DNA from: Streptomyces antibioticus
GTDB taxonomy: Bacteria; Actinomycetota; Actinomycetes; Streptomycetales; Streptomycetaceae
Assembly: GCF_001514065.1 (NCBI RefSeq)
Contig: NZ_KQ948430.1
Location: 117,791-181,790 of the forward strand
Length of the DNA: 64,000 nt
Direction: 5' to 3'
How positions within the stretch are numbered: position 1 is the stretch's first letter; every line of letters starts with the position of its first letter. Of the stretch, positions 29,541-41,563 are shown in pieces. The position numbers and the translations under genes are program-made. The notes beneath the pieces are model-generated. The model was given only the letters and a program-made list of their open reading frames with translations. It was not told the origin of the DNA and did not search any database.

Positions 29541-30770
29541 GTGAGCAGCGACCCGTGGGGCCGCGTCGACGAGACGGGGACCGTGTACGTGCGTACGGCC
29601 GACGGCGAGCAGGTCGTCGGTTCCTGGCAGGCCGGCTCCCCTGAGGAGGCGCTGGCCTATTTCGAGCGCAAGTACGAGGGCCTGGTTGTCGAGATCGGCC
29701 TCCTCGAGAAGCGAGTGAAGACCACCGATCTGTCGGCGAAGGACGCGCAGGTCGCCATCGACCACATCCGCGAGCAGGTCGACGCCCACCACGCGGTCGG
29801 CGACCTGGACGCCCTGCGGACTCGGCTGGACAAGCTCGTGGAGACCGTCGACAAGCGCCGCGAGGAGCGCAAGCAGCAGCGCGCGAAGCAGTCCGACGAG
29901 GCACGGCACGCCAAGGAGGCGCTGGTCGTCGAGGCCGAGGAGCTGGCGCAGTCCGACCAGTGGCGGGCGGCCGGCGAGCGGCTGCGGGCCCTGGTGGACA
30001 CCTGGAAGGGTCTGCCGCGTCTGGACCGCAAGTCCGATGACGAACTGTGGCACCGCTTCTCGCACGCCCGGTCGGCGTTCTCCAAGCGTCGCAAGGCGCA
30101 CTTCGCGTCCCTGGACGCGCAGCGCGAGGAGGCTCGCAAGATCAAGGAGCGCCTGGTCTCCGAGGCCGAGGCGCTGTCCAACTCCACCGACTGGGGTCCG
30201 ACGGCCGCCCGCTACCGCGAGCTGATGGCGGAGTGGAAGGCCGCGGGCCGCGCCCAGCGCGAGCACGAGGACGACCTGTGGAACCGCTTCCGCGGCGCCC
30301 AGGACGTCTTCTTCGCGGCCCGCAGCTCGGTCTTCGCCGAGCGCGACGCCGAGCAGTCGGAGAACCTGAAGCTCAAGGAGGAGCTGGCCGAGGAGGCCGA
30401 GAAGATCCTCCCGGTCACCGACCTGAAGGCGGCCCGCGCAGCGTTCCGCTCGGTCAACGAGCGCTGGGAGGCCATCGGCCACGTCCCGCGCGACGCCCGG
30501 CCGAAGGTCGAGGGCCGGATGCACGCGGTCGAGCGGGCCATCCAGGAGGCCGAGGAGGCCGAGTGGCGCCGTACCAACCCGGAGGCACGCGCGCGTGCCG
30601 AGGGTCTGACGGGCCAGCTCCAGGCCGCCGTGGACAAGCTCAAGGGCCAGATCGAGCAGGCGCGCGCCCAGGGCAACAACGCCCGTGCCGACAAGCTGGA
30701 GCGCGAGCTGGAGGGCCGCCAGGCCCTGCTGGACCAGGCGCTGAAGGGTCTGCAGGAGTTCGGCGGCTGA
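29541..30770 (+). CDS. DUF349 coiled-coil protein
   Basis: A 409-residue, highly charged helical protein. After an N-terminal beta-like segment (SDPWGRVDETGTVYVRTADGEQ), repeated DUF349 units are visible around W-x-G-L-P-x-L-D and LWHRFSHARSAF, LWNRFRGAQDVFFAARSSV, and the RWEAIGHVPRDARPKVE block, spanning about residues 130-350. DUF349 repeats bind nucleic acid in some annotations; the function here is not established. GTG 29541 has an excellent GGAGGAGG. It is convergent with rel across a long bidirectional terminator. Confidence 0.88.
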   Translation: MSSDPWGRVDETGTVYVRTADGEQVVGSWQAGSPEEALAYFERKYEGLVVEIGLLEKRVKTTDLSAKDAQVAIDHIREQVDAHHAVGDLDALRTRLDKLVETVDKRREERKQQRAKQSDEARHAKEALVVEAEELAQSDQWRAAGERLRALVDTWKGLPRLDRKSDDELWHRFSHARSAFSKRRKAHFASLDAQREEARKIKERLVSEAEALSNSTDWGPTAARYRELMAEWKAAGRAQREHEDDLWNRFRGAQDVFFAARSSVFAERDAEQSENLKLKEELAEEAEKILPVTDLKAARAAFRSVNERWEAIGHVPRDARPKVEGRMHAVERAIQEAEEAEWRRTNPEARARAEGLTGQLQAAVDKLKGQIEQARAQGNNARADKLERELEGRQALLDQALKGLQEFGG

Positions 30771-30787
30771 CCGCCGGATGAGCTGAT

Positions 30788-30834
30788 ACGACGAGAAGGG
30801 CCCCGTACCTCGTGTACGGGGCCCTTCTCGTCGT
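30788..30834. terminator. 21-bp convergent terminator between DUF349 gene and rel
   Basis: A perfect stem runs from 30788-30808 to 30814-30834 with the loop CTCGT. It ends 5 bp before the rel stop codon and should act on both strands. Confidence 0.88.
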
Positions 30835-30839
30835 CCGTG

Positions 30840-33365
<2,526 letters not shown>

Positions 33366-33535
33366 GAGGACTCCTCGTGCGCGAACCGGGTCCCCCGATC
33401 AGGCTCCGGAGATCCCATGGTAGCGATCCTGCGGCTCAGGATCGCCTTCAGGCCGATGTGAGGACCGTCTACCGGCGAAACGTGTGGGGCCGCCTTCGGC
33501 ATTCCGGGGCCTGTTGAGGGGCCCCTGCAGCGCGC

Positions 33536-33573
33536 GAAACGGCCGCCCCGGGTGTGACCAGGACGGCCGTTTC
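33536..33573 (-). terminator. Hairpin between apt and rel
   Basis: GAAACGGCCG (33536-33545) and CGGCCGTTTC (33564-33573) form a 10-bp stem with further partial pairing inside the 18-nt loop. It lies 29 bp past the apt stop and probably separates secDF-apt transcription from rel, at least partly. Confidence 0.7.
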
Positions 33574-33601
33574 AGTGAGCTGTCATGAGCTGTATACGGT
33601 C

Positions 33602-34141
33602 TCAGACCACCAGCAGCGCTTCCAGCGGAGCACCGTCCAGTGCTGCTTCCAGGCGGGAGCGGCCCGACAGGAAGCCGAGTTCCATGAGGACCGCGAGGCC
33701 GGACGCCTGGGCGCCCGCCCTGCGGATCAGCTGGATCGCGGCTTCTGCCGTGCCGCCGGTGGCCAGGACGTCGTCGACGATCAGGACGCGGTCGTCGGCG
33801 GTCAGGTCCTCGGCGTGGACCTCGATCTCCGCCGAGCCGTACTCCAGGTCGTACGTCTGCCCGAGCGTCGCTCCGGGAAGCTTGCCCGCCTTGCGGACCG
33901 GGATGAAGCCGAGGCCCGCCCGGACGGCGACCGGGGCGCCCAGGATGAAGCCGCGGGCCTCCAGGCCGACGACCTTGGTGGCGCCCGTGCGCTCGGCGAT
34001 CTCCGCCAGCGCGTCCGTCAGGGCCGTGAACGCCGCCGGGTCCGCCAGGAGCGGGGTGATGTCCTTGAACATCACGCCCGGCTCCGGGTAGTCGGCCACG
34101 TCACGGATGCGGCTGAGCAGCAGCTCCCTGATGTCGGTCAT
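33602..34141 (-). CDS. apt: Adenine phosphoribosyltransferase
   Basis: Salvages adenine to AMP using PRPP. The 179-residue protein has the PRPP loop VLIVDDVLATGGTA (119-132) and the family's N-terminal PEPGVMFKDITPLL (20-32) and EARGFILGAP (61-70). The start overlaps the secF stop (ATGA). The secD-secF-apt-rel order is conserved in actinobacteria and links purine salvage to the alarmone gene by position. Confidence 0.96.
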   Translation of the reverse strand: MTDIRELLLSRIRDVADYPEPGVMFKDITPLLADPAAFTALTDALAEIAERTGATKVVGLEARGFILGAPVAVRAGLGFIPVRKAGKLPGATLGQTYDLEYGSAEIEVHAEDLTADDRVLIVDDVLATGGTAEAAIQLIRRAGAQASGLAVLMELGFLSGRSRLEAALDGAPLEALLVV

Positions 34142-35229
34142 CGCCGCTTCCCCGAGGGACGACGACGGGTGGCGCGCGGTCCGACGACGGCCGGGGTGGC
34201 CTCCTCGGAACCGTCCGAGGCCGTCCCGCGTGCCTCCGCCAGCTCTTCCTCGGCGGCGGCCTGGGCGCGCTTGGCCAGGACCCGCTTGCGCAGGGCCTTC
34301 ATCTGCGGCTCGCGCTCCTTGAGGTCGGCGACGAGCGGCGTGGCGATGAAGATCGAGGAGTACGCACCGGCCGCGAGGCCGACGAACAGCGACAGCGAGA
34401 TGTCGTTGAGCGTGCCCGCGCCGAGGAAACCGCCACCGATGAACAGCAGGCCCGCGACCGGCAGCAGTGCGACCACCGTGGTGTTGATGGAGCGAACCAG
34501 GGTGCCGTTGATCGAGCGGTTGGCGACGTCGCTGTAGGTCCAGCGGGTCTGCTTGGTGATGTCCTTCGTCTGCTCCTTGAGGGAGTCGAAGACCACCACC
34601 GTGTCGTACAGCGAGTAACCGAGGATCGTCAGCAGACCGATCACCGTGCCCGGCGTGACCTCGAAGCCGACGAGGGCGTAGATGCCGACCGTGATGGTGA
34701 TGTCATGGATCAGGGCGACGAGCGCCGCGATGGCCATGCGCCACTCGAAGGCGATCGCCAGGTAGATCACGACCAGGACCATGAAGATCGCCAGGCCCTG
34801 CCAGGCCTTGTTGGCGATCTGGTCACCCCAGCTGGGGCCGACGAGGTCGGCGGCGATCTTCTCCGGGTCGACCTTGAAGTCCTCGGCGAGCTTGTTCTTG
34901 ATCTCGTCGGACTGCGTGGTGTCCATGCCGGCGATCTGGATGCGCAGCGTGCCGTTGCCGAGCTTCTGCACGACGGCCGTGTGGCCGGAGGCGTCTTCCG
35001 CGTAGGTCTCGGCCTGGGAGACGGAGACGGACGTCTTCTCGGTGGTGAAGACCGCGCCGCCCTGGAAGTCGATGCCCATGTTCAGGCCGCGGACCGCGAG
35101 ACCCACGATCGCCGTGATGGTGATCAGGATCGAGATGCCGTACCAGAGCTTGCGGTGGCCGATGAAGTCGTAGCTGATCTCGCCACGGTGCAGTCGGGCG
35201 CCGAGGTTGCCGAGTTTCGACATGCTCAC
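34138..35229 (-). CDS. secF: Protein translocase subunit SecF
   Basis: Six-helix membrane protein that, with SecD, uses the proton gradient to help finish Sec translocation. In the 363 residues, the first helix is near 30-50, followed by the family motif GIDFQGGAVF, the periplasmic-type P1 loop, and helices 2-6. These include DITITVGIYALVGFEVTPGTVIGLLTILGYSLYDTVVVFD (landmark from about 190). The C-terminal 60 residues form a charged tail (PQMKALRKRVLAKRAQ...). It overlaps secD upstream and apt downstream by 4 nt. Confidence 0.97.
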   Translation of the reverse strand: MSMSKLGNLGARLHRGEISYDFIGHRKLWYGISILITITAIVGLAVRGLNMGIDFQGGAVFTTEKTSVSVSQAETYAEDASGHTAVVQKLGNGTLRIQIAGMDTTQSDEIKNKLAEDFKVDPEKIAADLVGPSWGDQIANKAWQGLAIFMVLVVIYLAIAFEWRMAIAALVALIHDITITVGIYALVGFEVTPGTVIGLLTILGYSLYDTVVVFDSLKEQTKDITKQTRWTYSDVANRSINGTLVRSINTTVVALLPVAGLLFIGGGFLGAGTLNDISLSLFVGLAAGAYSSIFIATPLVADLKEREPQMKALRKRVLAKRAQAAAEEELAEARGTASDGSEEATPAVVGPRATRRRPSGKRR

Positions 35230-36989
35230 GCCTCCTTCGTCTCAACGGGGGCGGCGGGACGGCGGGTGCGGCGCAGCGGCGGCTTGGCACCCAGGCTCTG
35301 CGGGTCGAGGCCGGACCACTTGTTGCCGCTCGCGAAGAACTTCCGGCGGGCCAGCAGCGTCATCAGCGGCTTGGTGAAGAAGAACACCACGACGACGTCG
35401 AGCACGGTGGTCAGACCCAGCGTGAACGCGAAGCCCTGGACCTTGCCGACGGTGACGATGAACAGCACCGCGGCGGCGAGGAACGAGACGAAGTCGGAGA
35501 CCAGGATGGTGCGCCGGGCGCGCGGCCAGGCCCGCTCGACGGCGGGGCGCAGGGAGCGGCCCTCGCGGATCTCGTCCCGGATGCGTTCGAAGTACACGAT
35601 GAACGAGTCCGCGGTGATACCGATGGCGACGATGGCACCGCAGACGGCCGGCAGGTTCAGCGCGAAGCCGATGGCCGGGCCGAGCAGCGCCATGATCACG
35701 TAGGTGAGGATGCCGGAGACCAGCAGCGAGGCCATGGCGACGACGGACAGACCGCGGTAGTAGAACACCAGGTAGAGCACGACCAGCGCGAGGCCGATCG
35801 CACCGGCGAGCAGACCGGCGTGCAGCTGGTCGGTGCCGAGCGCGGCGGTCACCGTGGTGACGCTCTGCTCCTGGAAGGAGAGCGGGAGCGCGCCGTACGA
35901 CAGCATGTTGGCGAGGCTCTGGGCCTCCTCCTGCGTGAAGCTGCCGGAGATCTGGGCCTGGCCGCCGGAGATGGTCTCGTTGACGGTCGGGCTGGAGACC
36001 ACCTCGCCGTCGAGGACGATGCCGAACTCGTTCAGCGGCTGGGTGTTCTGGGCGAGCTTGGCGGTGATGTCGGCGAACTTCTTGGAACCGCTCTTGTTGA
36101 AGTCCATCGTGACCTGCCAGCCGGCGGCGGTCTGCGTGTTGTAGACGGCCTGGGCCTTGTCGACCTCGGTGCCGGCGACCTCGGCGGGGCCGAGCAGGTA
36201 CTTGTACCAGACGCCGCCCATCTCGCCGCAGCCCACGGTCGCGTCCTCGGGCTTGACGCCCTCGCCGGCCTTGGTGCGGGCCGCCTTCTTGGAGCAGTCG
36301 AGAGCCGCGTACTGGGCCTGGAGCTTGGCGTCGGCGGTGTTGCCGGCGGCGCTGCTCGACGAGGCCGAGGGGCTCGGGGAGGACGAGGCGCTCGCGGAGG
36401 CGGACGGGGAGGCGTCGGCCTTCAGCGCGTCGGTGACGGCCCGGCCCTGCGTGGTGGCCGAGGCGGACGGGGAGGAGGAGGTGGCCTTCTCACCCGAGGC
36501 ACCCGACTTGCTCGCGGAGGGGCTCGGCGAGGCGCTGGACGAACCGCTCGCGGACGGGCTCGGCGAGGCGCTCGGAGCGGCCGGGCCGGTGGCGTCCTGG
36601 GCCAGGACCGGGCGGAAGTACAGCTTGGCGGTGGTGCCGACCTGGTCCCGGGCTTCCTTGGAGTTGGTGCCCTTGGGGATGTTGACGATGATGTTCTTGT
36701 CGCCCTGGGTCTGCACCTCCGCCTCGGAGACGCCCAGGCCATTGACACGGCGGTTCATGATGTCGACCGCGGTGTCCATGTTGGCCTTGTTGATCGCCGA
36801 GCCTTGGTCGGCCTTCGCCTCGAGCGTGATGCTCGTACCGCCGGCCAGGTCGATGCCCAGGCGCGGAGTGGTGTGCCCGGAGAGGAACATTCCCCCGGTG
36901 AGCGCCACGATGGCGATCAGGATCAGGGCCAGCGAGCGCCCTGGCTTGCTCTGGGCGCTCGCGCTCCGGCCCCTCTTAGGTGCTGCCAC
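35226..36989 (-). CDS. secD: Protein translocase subunit SecD with Ser/Ala/Pro insert
   Basis: Partner of SecF, 587 residues from GTG 36989 (MAAPKRGRSA), with GGAG 9 nt upstream; the open frame to 37049 lacks a better site. Helix 1 (20-38), the GIDLAGGTSI motif (45-54), the large external P1 region, then helices 2-6 (from about 405) with ITADSFIVYFERIRDEI. The P1 region contains a long low-complexity insert (about 132-219) of Ser, Ala and Pro, including SPSPSAS units. Gene order yajC-secD-secF is standard. Confidence 0.96.
   Translation of the reverse strand: MAAPKRGRSASAQSKPGRSLALILIAIVALTGGMFLSGHTTPRLGIDLAGGTSITLEAKADQGSAINKANMDTAVDIMNRRVNGLGVSEAEVQTQGDKNIIVNIPKGTNSKEARDQVGTTAKLYFRPVLAQDATGPAAPSASPSPSASGSSSASPSPSASKSGASGEKATSSSPSASATTQGRAVTDALKADASPSASASASSSPSPSASSSSAAGNTADAKLQAQYAALDCSKKAARTKAGEGVKPEDATVGCGEMGGVWYKYLLGPAEVAGTEVDKAQAVYNTQTAAGWQVTMDFNKSGSKKFADITAKLAQNTQPLNEFGIVLDGEVVSSPTVNETISGGQAQISGSFTQEEAQSLANMLSYGALPLSFQEQSVTTVTAALGTDQLHAGLLAGAIGLALVVLYLVFYYRGLSVVAMASLLVSGILTYVIMALLGPAIGFALNLPAVCGAIVAIGITADSFIVYFERIRDEIREGRSLRPAVERAWPRARRTILVSDFVSFLAAAVLFIVTVGKVQGFAFTLGLTTVLDVVVVFFFTKPLMTLLARRKFFASGNKWSGLDPQSLGAKPPLRRTRRPAAPVETKEA
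36333..36596 (-). repeat. Low-complexity Ser/Ala/Pro-coding tract inside secD
   Basis: Encodes SecD residues 132-219, including repeated SPSPSAS and SASASSS units made from a few codons (mainly AGC/TCC, GCC, CCG). It falls in the extracytoplasmic P1 region, so it probably forms a flexible spacer facing the cell wall. Confidence 0.8.
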
Positions 36990-37117
36990 CTTCTCGTACT
37001 CCCTCTCGGGCCGCTGCGCGCCGGGTCTGCGGGCGGGCGGCCATGACATGGTGTCGATCCCGTGCGAGCTGCGTACGTCCGAGGGCGCGCGGGTGTGCCC
37101 GCGCGCCCCGGGTACGA

Positions 37118-37630
37118 CTACTTCGCGTCGGAGTCGCCGTCGGTCTTCTTCGGCGCGTCGTCCGTCTTCGCCTCGGCGGCCTCGGAGGTCTCGGCCTCAT
37201 CGGCGGAGGCGGCCTCGTCGGCGGGCTCGTCCTTCTTGCCGAGGTCGACGGGCTTGTCGTCGGAGGCGGCGGCGTCGTCGGCGGACTCGTCGGTCTCGGT
37301 GAGGGAGGAGGCGTCGTCGGGGACGACGTCGGTCTTCAGGTCGTGCTCGATGCCGTGCACGATGCGGTTGTACTCGTCGTCGGAGAGGACGGCACCGATC
37401 GCGTTCTTCGCGAAGAGCAGTTCGACGCCGGGGCCGGCGTCGACGAGGACGGTGTCCTCGCCCACCTCCTTGACCGTGGCGTACATCCCCCCGATGGTGC
37501 GGACGCCGCTGCCGGGCTGCATCTCATTGCGCATGGTGGCGGCCTGCTGCTGCTTCTTCTTCGCCGACCGGGTCATCAGGAACATGGCCCCGATGAGCAC
37601 GATGAACGGGAGGAGGGTCACGAGACTCAC
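37118..37630 (-). CDS. yajC: Sec translocon accessory subunit YajC with acidic tail
   Basis: The 170-residue single-span protein starts at GTG 37630. The membrane helix is at 4-20 (VTLLPFIVLIGAMFLMT), followed by the family core RSAKKKQQQAATMRNEMQPGSGVRTIGGMYATV. The last 70 residues (about 100-170) are Asp/Glu/Ala-rich and far more acidic than the short tails of E. coli YajC. It lies between ruvB and secD, with 128 bp before secD. Confidence 0.93.
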   Translation of the reverse strand: MSLVTLLPFIVLIGAMFLMTRSAKKKQQQAATMRNEMQPGSGVRTIGGMYATVKEVGEDTVLVDAGPGVELLFAKNAIGAVLSDDEYNRIVHGIEHDLKTDVVPDDASSLTETDESADDAAASDDKPVDLGKKDEPADEAASADEAETSEAAEAKTDDAPKKTDGDSDAK

Positions 37631-37692
37631 GGGTCGGTACTTCCTTCACGCGACCGCGATGCTGAGCGGCCTGATGGTTGGGGGTTTTGTAC

Positions 37693-37710
37693 GCCGCCGA
37701 CAACGGCGGC
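37693..37710 (-). terminator. Possible short hairpin between ruvB and yajC
   Basis: GCCGCC and GGCGGC are separated by 6 nt in the 199-bp gap between the ruvB stop and yajC. The stem is only 6 bp and no U tract follows directly, so attenuation or a chance repeat are equally possible. Confidence 0.35.
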
Positions 37711-37829
37711 ATCGGCGGAGTCTAAGCGAGTCCGCGCGCATGGAACAACGCTCAGCATGGCACCCGGGTTCCTGACCCGGCCAATACCCCGCCGTCACAA
37801 ACCCATCACGTCGGCCGCCGGACCTGCCG

Positions 37830-38903
37830 TCACGCCCCGAACAGGTCCTGTTGTCCGTTTCCTGTGCCTGTCGAGCGTGGCGGGGTCAGGCCGAGATGCG
37901 CCCATGCGGCGGGGGTGGCGACCCGGCCGCGCGGGGTGCGGGCGAGCAGTCCCTCGCGGACGAGGAAGGGTTCGGCGACCTCTTCCACGGTCTCGCGCTC
38001 CTCCCCCACCGCGACGGCGAGCGTGGACAGGCCGACGGGGCCGCCGCCGAACAGCTTGAGCAGGGCTTCGAGGACGCCCCGGTCGAGCCGGTCGAGCCCG
38101 CGGGCGTCGACCTCGTAGACCTGGAGGGCGGCCGCGGCGATCTCGCGGGTGATCACGCCGTCGGCCTTGACCTGCGCGTAGTCCCGAACACGGCGCAGCA
38201 GGCGGTTGGCGATGCGGGGCGTGCCGCGGGAGCGGCCGGCGATCTCGGCGGCGCCGTCGGTGTCGATCTCGACGTCGAGGAGGTTGGCCGAGCGGTGGAT
38301 GACGCGCCGGAGCTCGGGGGGCTCGTAGAACTCCATGTGCGCGGTGAAGCCGAAGCGGTCGCGCAGCGGGGGCGGCAGCAGGCCCGCGCGCGTGGTGGCA
38401 CCGACCAGGGTGAAGGGGGGCAGTTCGAGCGGGATCGCGGTGGCGCCGGGTCCCTTGCCGACGATGACGTCGACGCGGAAGTCCTCCATCGCCATGTACA
38501 GCATCTCCTCGGCGGGCCGGGACATGCGGTGGATCTCGTCGAGGAAGAGGACCTCGCCCTCCTGGAGGGAGGAGAGGATCGCGGCGAGGTCGCCGGCGTG
38601 CTGGATGGCGGGCCCGGACGTGATGCGGATCGGGGCGCCCATCTCGGCCGCGATGATCATCGACAGGGTGGTCTTGCCGAGGCCGGGGGCGCCGGAGAGC
38701 AGCACATGGTCGGCGGTGGCGCCCCGCGCGCGTGCGGCGCGCAGGACGAGGTCGAGCTGCTCGCGGACCTTCTCCTGGCCGATGAACTCGCCCAGGTCCT
38801 TGGGGCGCAGGGCGGCCTCGACGGCCTGGTCCTCACGGTCGGCGACGGAGGCCACCAGCCGTTCGTCGGCGGCGTCGGTGCCGGTCGTGTCGTCCCAGTT
38901 CAC
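37830..38903 (-). CDS. ruvB: Holliday junction ATP-dependent helicase RuvB
   Basis: Motor of branch migration. The 357-residue AAA+ protein shows [13 protein letters not shown] (Walker A, about 69-81), LFLDEIHRM (Walker B), [10 protein letters not shown] (sensor 1), and the C-terminal winged helix with [14 protein letters not shown]. It starts 10 bp after ruvA ends, in the ruvC-ruvA-ruvB operon. The C-terminal 18 residues ([16 protein letters not shown]) are the usual polar tail. Confidence 0.98.
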   Translation of the reverse strand: MNWDDTTGTDAADERLVASVADREDQAVEAALRPKDLGEFIGQEKVREQLDLVLRAARARGATADHVLLSGAPGLGKTTLSMIIAAEMGAPIRITSGPAIQHAGDLAAILSSLQEGEVLFLDEIHRMSRPAEEMLYMAMEDFRVDVIVGKGPGATAIPLELPPFTLVGATTRAGLLPPPLRDRFGFTAHMEFYEPPELRRVIHRSANLLDVEIDTDGAAEIAGRSRGTPRIANRLLRRVRDYAQVKADGVITREIAAAALQVYEVDARGLDRLDRGVLEALLKLFGGGPVGLSTLAVAVGEERETVEEVAEPFLVREGLLARTPRGRVATPAAWAHLGLTPPRSTGTGNGQQDLFGA

Positions 38904-38913
38904 TGACGTTCTC

Positions 38914-39519
38914 CTAGCGGGCGCGGTTCAGGGTCTGCAGGGCGGCCTTCAGCAGCTGGCCCACCTGGGGCGTGCCGCCGGCGGCCTCGGCCTGCGGCGC
39001 CACGGCGGACACCGCCTCGTCGGCCTCGCGGGTCGCGTAGCCCAGCCCGATCAGGGCCGCGTGCAGCTGGTCGCGCCAGCCCTGGGTGACCGGTGCGCCG
39101 ACGGCGGGGGCCCCGACCGGGGCGCCGAGGCGGTCCTTCAGCTCCAGCAGCAGCTTCTGGGCGCCCTTCTTGCCGATGCCGGGGACGGCGATGAGGGCCT
39201 TCTCGTCGCCGGCGGCGATCGCGCGGCGCAGGGCGTCCGGGGTGTGGACCGCGAGCATCGCCTGGGCGAGGCGGGGGCCGACGCCGCTCGCGGTCTGGAG
39301 CAGCTCGAAGACCTGGCGTTCGTCGTCGTCCACGAAGCCGTAGAGGGTGAGCGAGTCCTCGCGGACGACGAGGGAGGTGGCGAGCTTGGCGGGCTTGCCG
39401 AGGCGGAGCGTGGACAGCGTGTTCGGCGTGCACTGCACGGCCATGCCGACGCCGCCGACCTCGACGACGGCGGTGTCGGGGGCGAGCGCGGCGACCGTGC
39501 CGCTGACGAAGGCGATCAT
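38914..39519 (-). CDS. ruvA: Holliday junction DNA-binding protein RuvA
   Basis: Tetrameric junction-binding partner of RuvB. The 201 residues have an OB-fold N-terminal domain ([26 protein letters not shown]), two helix-hairpin-helix motifs ([12 protein letters not shown] and [12 protein letters not shown], which bind DNA) and the C-terminal RuvB-contact domain. The start overlaps the ruvC stop (ATGA). Confidence 0.97.
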   Translation of the reverse strand: MIAFVSGTVAALAPDTAVVEVGGVGMAVQCTPNTLSTLRLGKPAKLATSLVVREDSLTLYGFVDDDERQVFELLQTASGVGPRLAQAMLAVHTPDALRRAIAAGDEKALIAVPGIGKKGAQKLLLELKDRLGAPVGAPAVGAPVTQGWRDQLHAALIGLGYATREADEAVSAVAPQAEAAGGTPQVGQLLKAALQTLNRAR

Positions 39520-40046
39520 GCCCTACGGCCTTTCGATGCGTGCAGGGCCACGGCCTGCTGGAGTCGGTTCTGCGCGGGGGCGCGCCAGATGTGGCAGATG
39601 GCGAGCGCGAGGGCGTCGGCGGCGTCGGCCGGTTTCGGGGGCGCGTCGAGGCGCAGCAGACGGGTCACCATGGCGCCGACCTGGGCCTTGTCGGCGCGGC
39701 CGCTGCCGGTGACGGCGGCCTTGACCTCGCTGGGGGTGTGCAGGGCGACGGGGATGCCGCGGCGGGCGGCGCACAGCATGGCGACGGCGCTGGCCTGGGC
39801 GGTGCCCATGACCGTACGGACGTTGTGCTGGCTGAACACCCGCTCCACGGCGACGTATTCGGGCCGGTGCTCGTCGAGCCACTGCTCGATGCCCTGCTCG
39901 ACGGCGACGAGGCGGTGGCCCAACTCGGCGTCCGCGGGCGTCCGTACGACACCGACGCCGAGCATCGTCAGCGGCCGCCCCGCGACCCCCTCGACGACAC
40001 CGACACCGCACCGCGTCAGTCCGGGGTCCACCCCGAGTACCCGCAC
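39516..40046 (-). CDS. ruvC: Crossover junction endodeoxyribonuclease RuvC
   Basis: Resolves Holliday junctions. The 176 residues from GTG 40046 ([14 protein letters not shown]) carry the first catalytic Asp in VDPG. Glu in AVERVF and the late Asp pair in [14 protein letters not shown] complete the RNase H-type centre. A tandem GTG at 40049 would add one residue; the second leaves better spacing from the GGGGG Shine-Dalgarno. It is first in ruvCAB and is separated from yebC by a hairpin. Confidence 0.96.
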   Translation of the reverse strand: MRVLGVDPGLTRCGVGVVEGVAGRPLTMLGVGVVRTPADAELGHRLVAVEQGIEQWLDEHRPEYVAVERVFSQHNVRTVMGTAQASAVAMLCAARRGIPVALHTPSEVKAAVTGSGRADKAQVGAMVTRLLRLDAPPKPADAADALALAICHIWRAPAQNRLQQAVALHASKGRRA

Positions 40047-40106
40047 CACGCCCCCTCCCGCTCGATCACCTGTTTGTGCAGGCTATCGGGTGCCACCGAC
40101 AATGCG

Positions 40107-40138
40107 ACGGGCCGACGGGGTGTGTCCCGTCGGCCCGT
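40107..40138 (-). terminator. Hairpin between yebC and ruvC
   Basis: ACGGGCCGACGGG and CCCGTCGGCCCGT form a 13-bp perfect stem with the loop GTGTGT, 19 bp past the yebC stop. It probably ends the pdxST-yebC transcript so that ruvCAB has its own promoter. Confidence 0.75.
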
Positions 40139-40156
40139 TCGATCCGGAGCGTCGGC

Positions 40157-40909
40157 TCAGGCGTCTACCTTCTCCATGACCTCGTCGCTCACATCGAAGT
40201 TGGCGAAGACGTTCTGCACGTCGTCGCTGTCCTCCAGCGCGTCGATCAGCTTGAAGATCTTCTTGGCGCCCTCCTCGTCCAGCTCGACCTGCATGGTCGG
40301 GACGAAGTTGGCGTCGGCCGAGTCGTAGTCGATCCCGGCGTCCTGGAGCGCGGTGCGGACGGCGACCAGGTCGGTGGCCTCGGAGAGGATCTCGAAGGAC
40401 TCACCGAGGTCGTTGACTTCCTCGGCACCCGCGTCCAGGACGACCTCAAGGACGTCGTCCTCGCTCAGCTCGCCCTTGGGGACGATCACGACGCCCTTGC
40501 GGTTGAAGAGGTAGGACACCGAGCCCGGGTCGGCCATGGAGCCACCGTTGCGGGTCATGGCGACACGGACGTCGGAGGCGGCGCGGTTGCGGTTGTCGGT
40601 GAGGCACTCGATGAGCACCGCGACGCCGTTCGGGCCGTAGCCCTCGTACATGATCGTCTCGTAGTCGGCGCCGCCGGCCTCAAGGCCACCGCCGCGCTTG
40701 ACCGCGGAGTCGATGTTCTTGTTCGGGACCGACTGCTTCTTGGCCTTCTGGATGGCGTCGTAGAGGGTCGGGTTGCCCTCGATGTCGACACCGCCCATCC
40801 GGGCCGCAACCTCGATGTTCTTGATCAGCTTCGCGAAGAGCTTGCCGCGCTTGGCGTCGATCACGGCCTTCTTGTGCTTCGTCGTAGCCCATTTAGAGTG
40901 GCCGGACAT
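40157..40909 (-). CDS. YebC/PmpR family protein
   Basis: The 250-residue protein opens [35 protein letters not shown] (landmark), the hallmark of the YebC/TACO1 family. Three domains are typical, with a conserved negatively charged face. Annotated as a transcriptional regulator, YebC proteins have more recently been linked to translation at polyproline stretches, so the job here could complement EF-P. It lies 48 bp after pdxT and upstream of ruvC, an arrangement common in actinobacteria. Confidence 0.95.
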   Translation of the reverse strand: MSGHSKWATTKHKKAVIDAKRGKLFAKLIKNIEVAARMGGVDIEGNPTLYDAIQKAKKQSVPNKNIDSAVKRGGGLEAGGADYETIMYEGYGPNGVAVLIECLTDNRNRAASDVRVAMTRNGGSMADPGSVSYLFNRKGVVIVPKGELSEDDVLEVVLDAGAEEVNDLGESFEILSEATDLVAVRTALQDAGIDYDSADANFVPTMQVELDEEGAKKIFKLIDALEDSDDVQNVFANFDVSDEVMEKVDA

Positions 40910-40957
40910 CTGCCTGTCTCCTTCGCGTAACCCTCTACATAACGAACGCCAGAGATC

Positions 40958-41563
40958 CTACAAGGACTCCGCCGTGCGGTTCGCGCGCACCATGTCGACG
41001 AACAGGGAGTGCACGCGGTGGTCGCCGGTCAGTTCGGGATGGAACGACGTGGCGAGCGCAGTGCCCTGGCGGACCGCGACGATGTGGCCGTCGTGCTCGG
41101 CGAGCACCTCGACCTCGGCGCCCACGGACTCCACCCACGGGGCGCGGATGAAGACGCCCTCCACAGGATGGCCCGGAACGCCCCGCACGTCGACCTCGGC
41201 CTCGAAGGACTCGTTCTGACGTCCGAAGGCATTGCGGCGCACGATCATGTCGATGCCGCCGATCGTCTCCTGGCCCGAGCGCGGGTCGAGGATCTTGTCG
41301 GCGAGCATGATCATGCCCGCGCAGGTGCCGTAGACGGGCATACCGGCCCGCACGCGCGCGCGGAGGGGCTCCATCACGCCGAACAGGACGGCGAGCTTGG
41401 AGATGGTGGTGGACTCACCGCCGGGGATGACCAGGCCGTCCACCTCGGCGAGTTCCTCGGGGCGCCGGACCGGCCTGGCCACGGCGTCCGCCGCGGCCAG
41501 GGCGATCAGGTGCTCCCGTACGTCGCCCTGGAGTGCGAGCACTCCGATGACGGGATCGGTCAT
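40958..41563 (-). CDS. pdxT: Pyridoxal 5'-phosphate synthase glutaminase subunit
   Basis: Class I glutaminase that feeds ammonia to PdxS. The 201 residues have GDVREH, PGGEST (48-52), the nucleophile Cys81 in YGTCAGMI and the His-Glu pair in SFHPEL near residue 173. The ATG overlaps the pdxS stop by one base (TAATG), so the two subunits are coupled. Confidence 0.97.
   Translation of the reverse strand: MTDPVIGVLALQGDVREHLIALAAADAVARPVRRPEELAEVDGLVIPGGESTTISKLAVLFGVMEPLRARVRAGMPVYGTCAGMIMLADKILDPRSGQETIGGIDMIVRRNAFGRQNESFEAEVDVRGVPGHPVEGVFIRAPWVESVGAEVEVLAEHDGHIVAVRQGTALATSFHPELTGDHRVHSLFVDMVRANRTAESL

Noticed and set aside
29541-30770. DUF349 gene starting upstream at 29436
   Set aside because: The upstream stretch is the leader hairpin, and the GTG at 29541 has an excellent ribosome-binding site.
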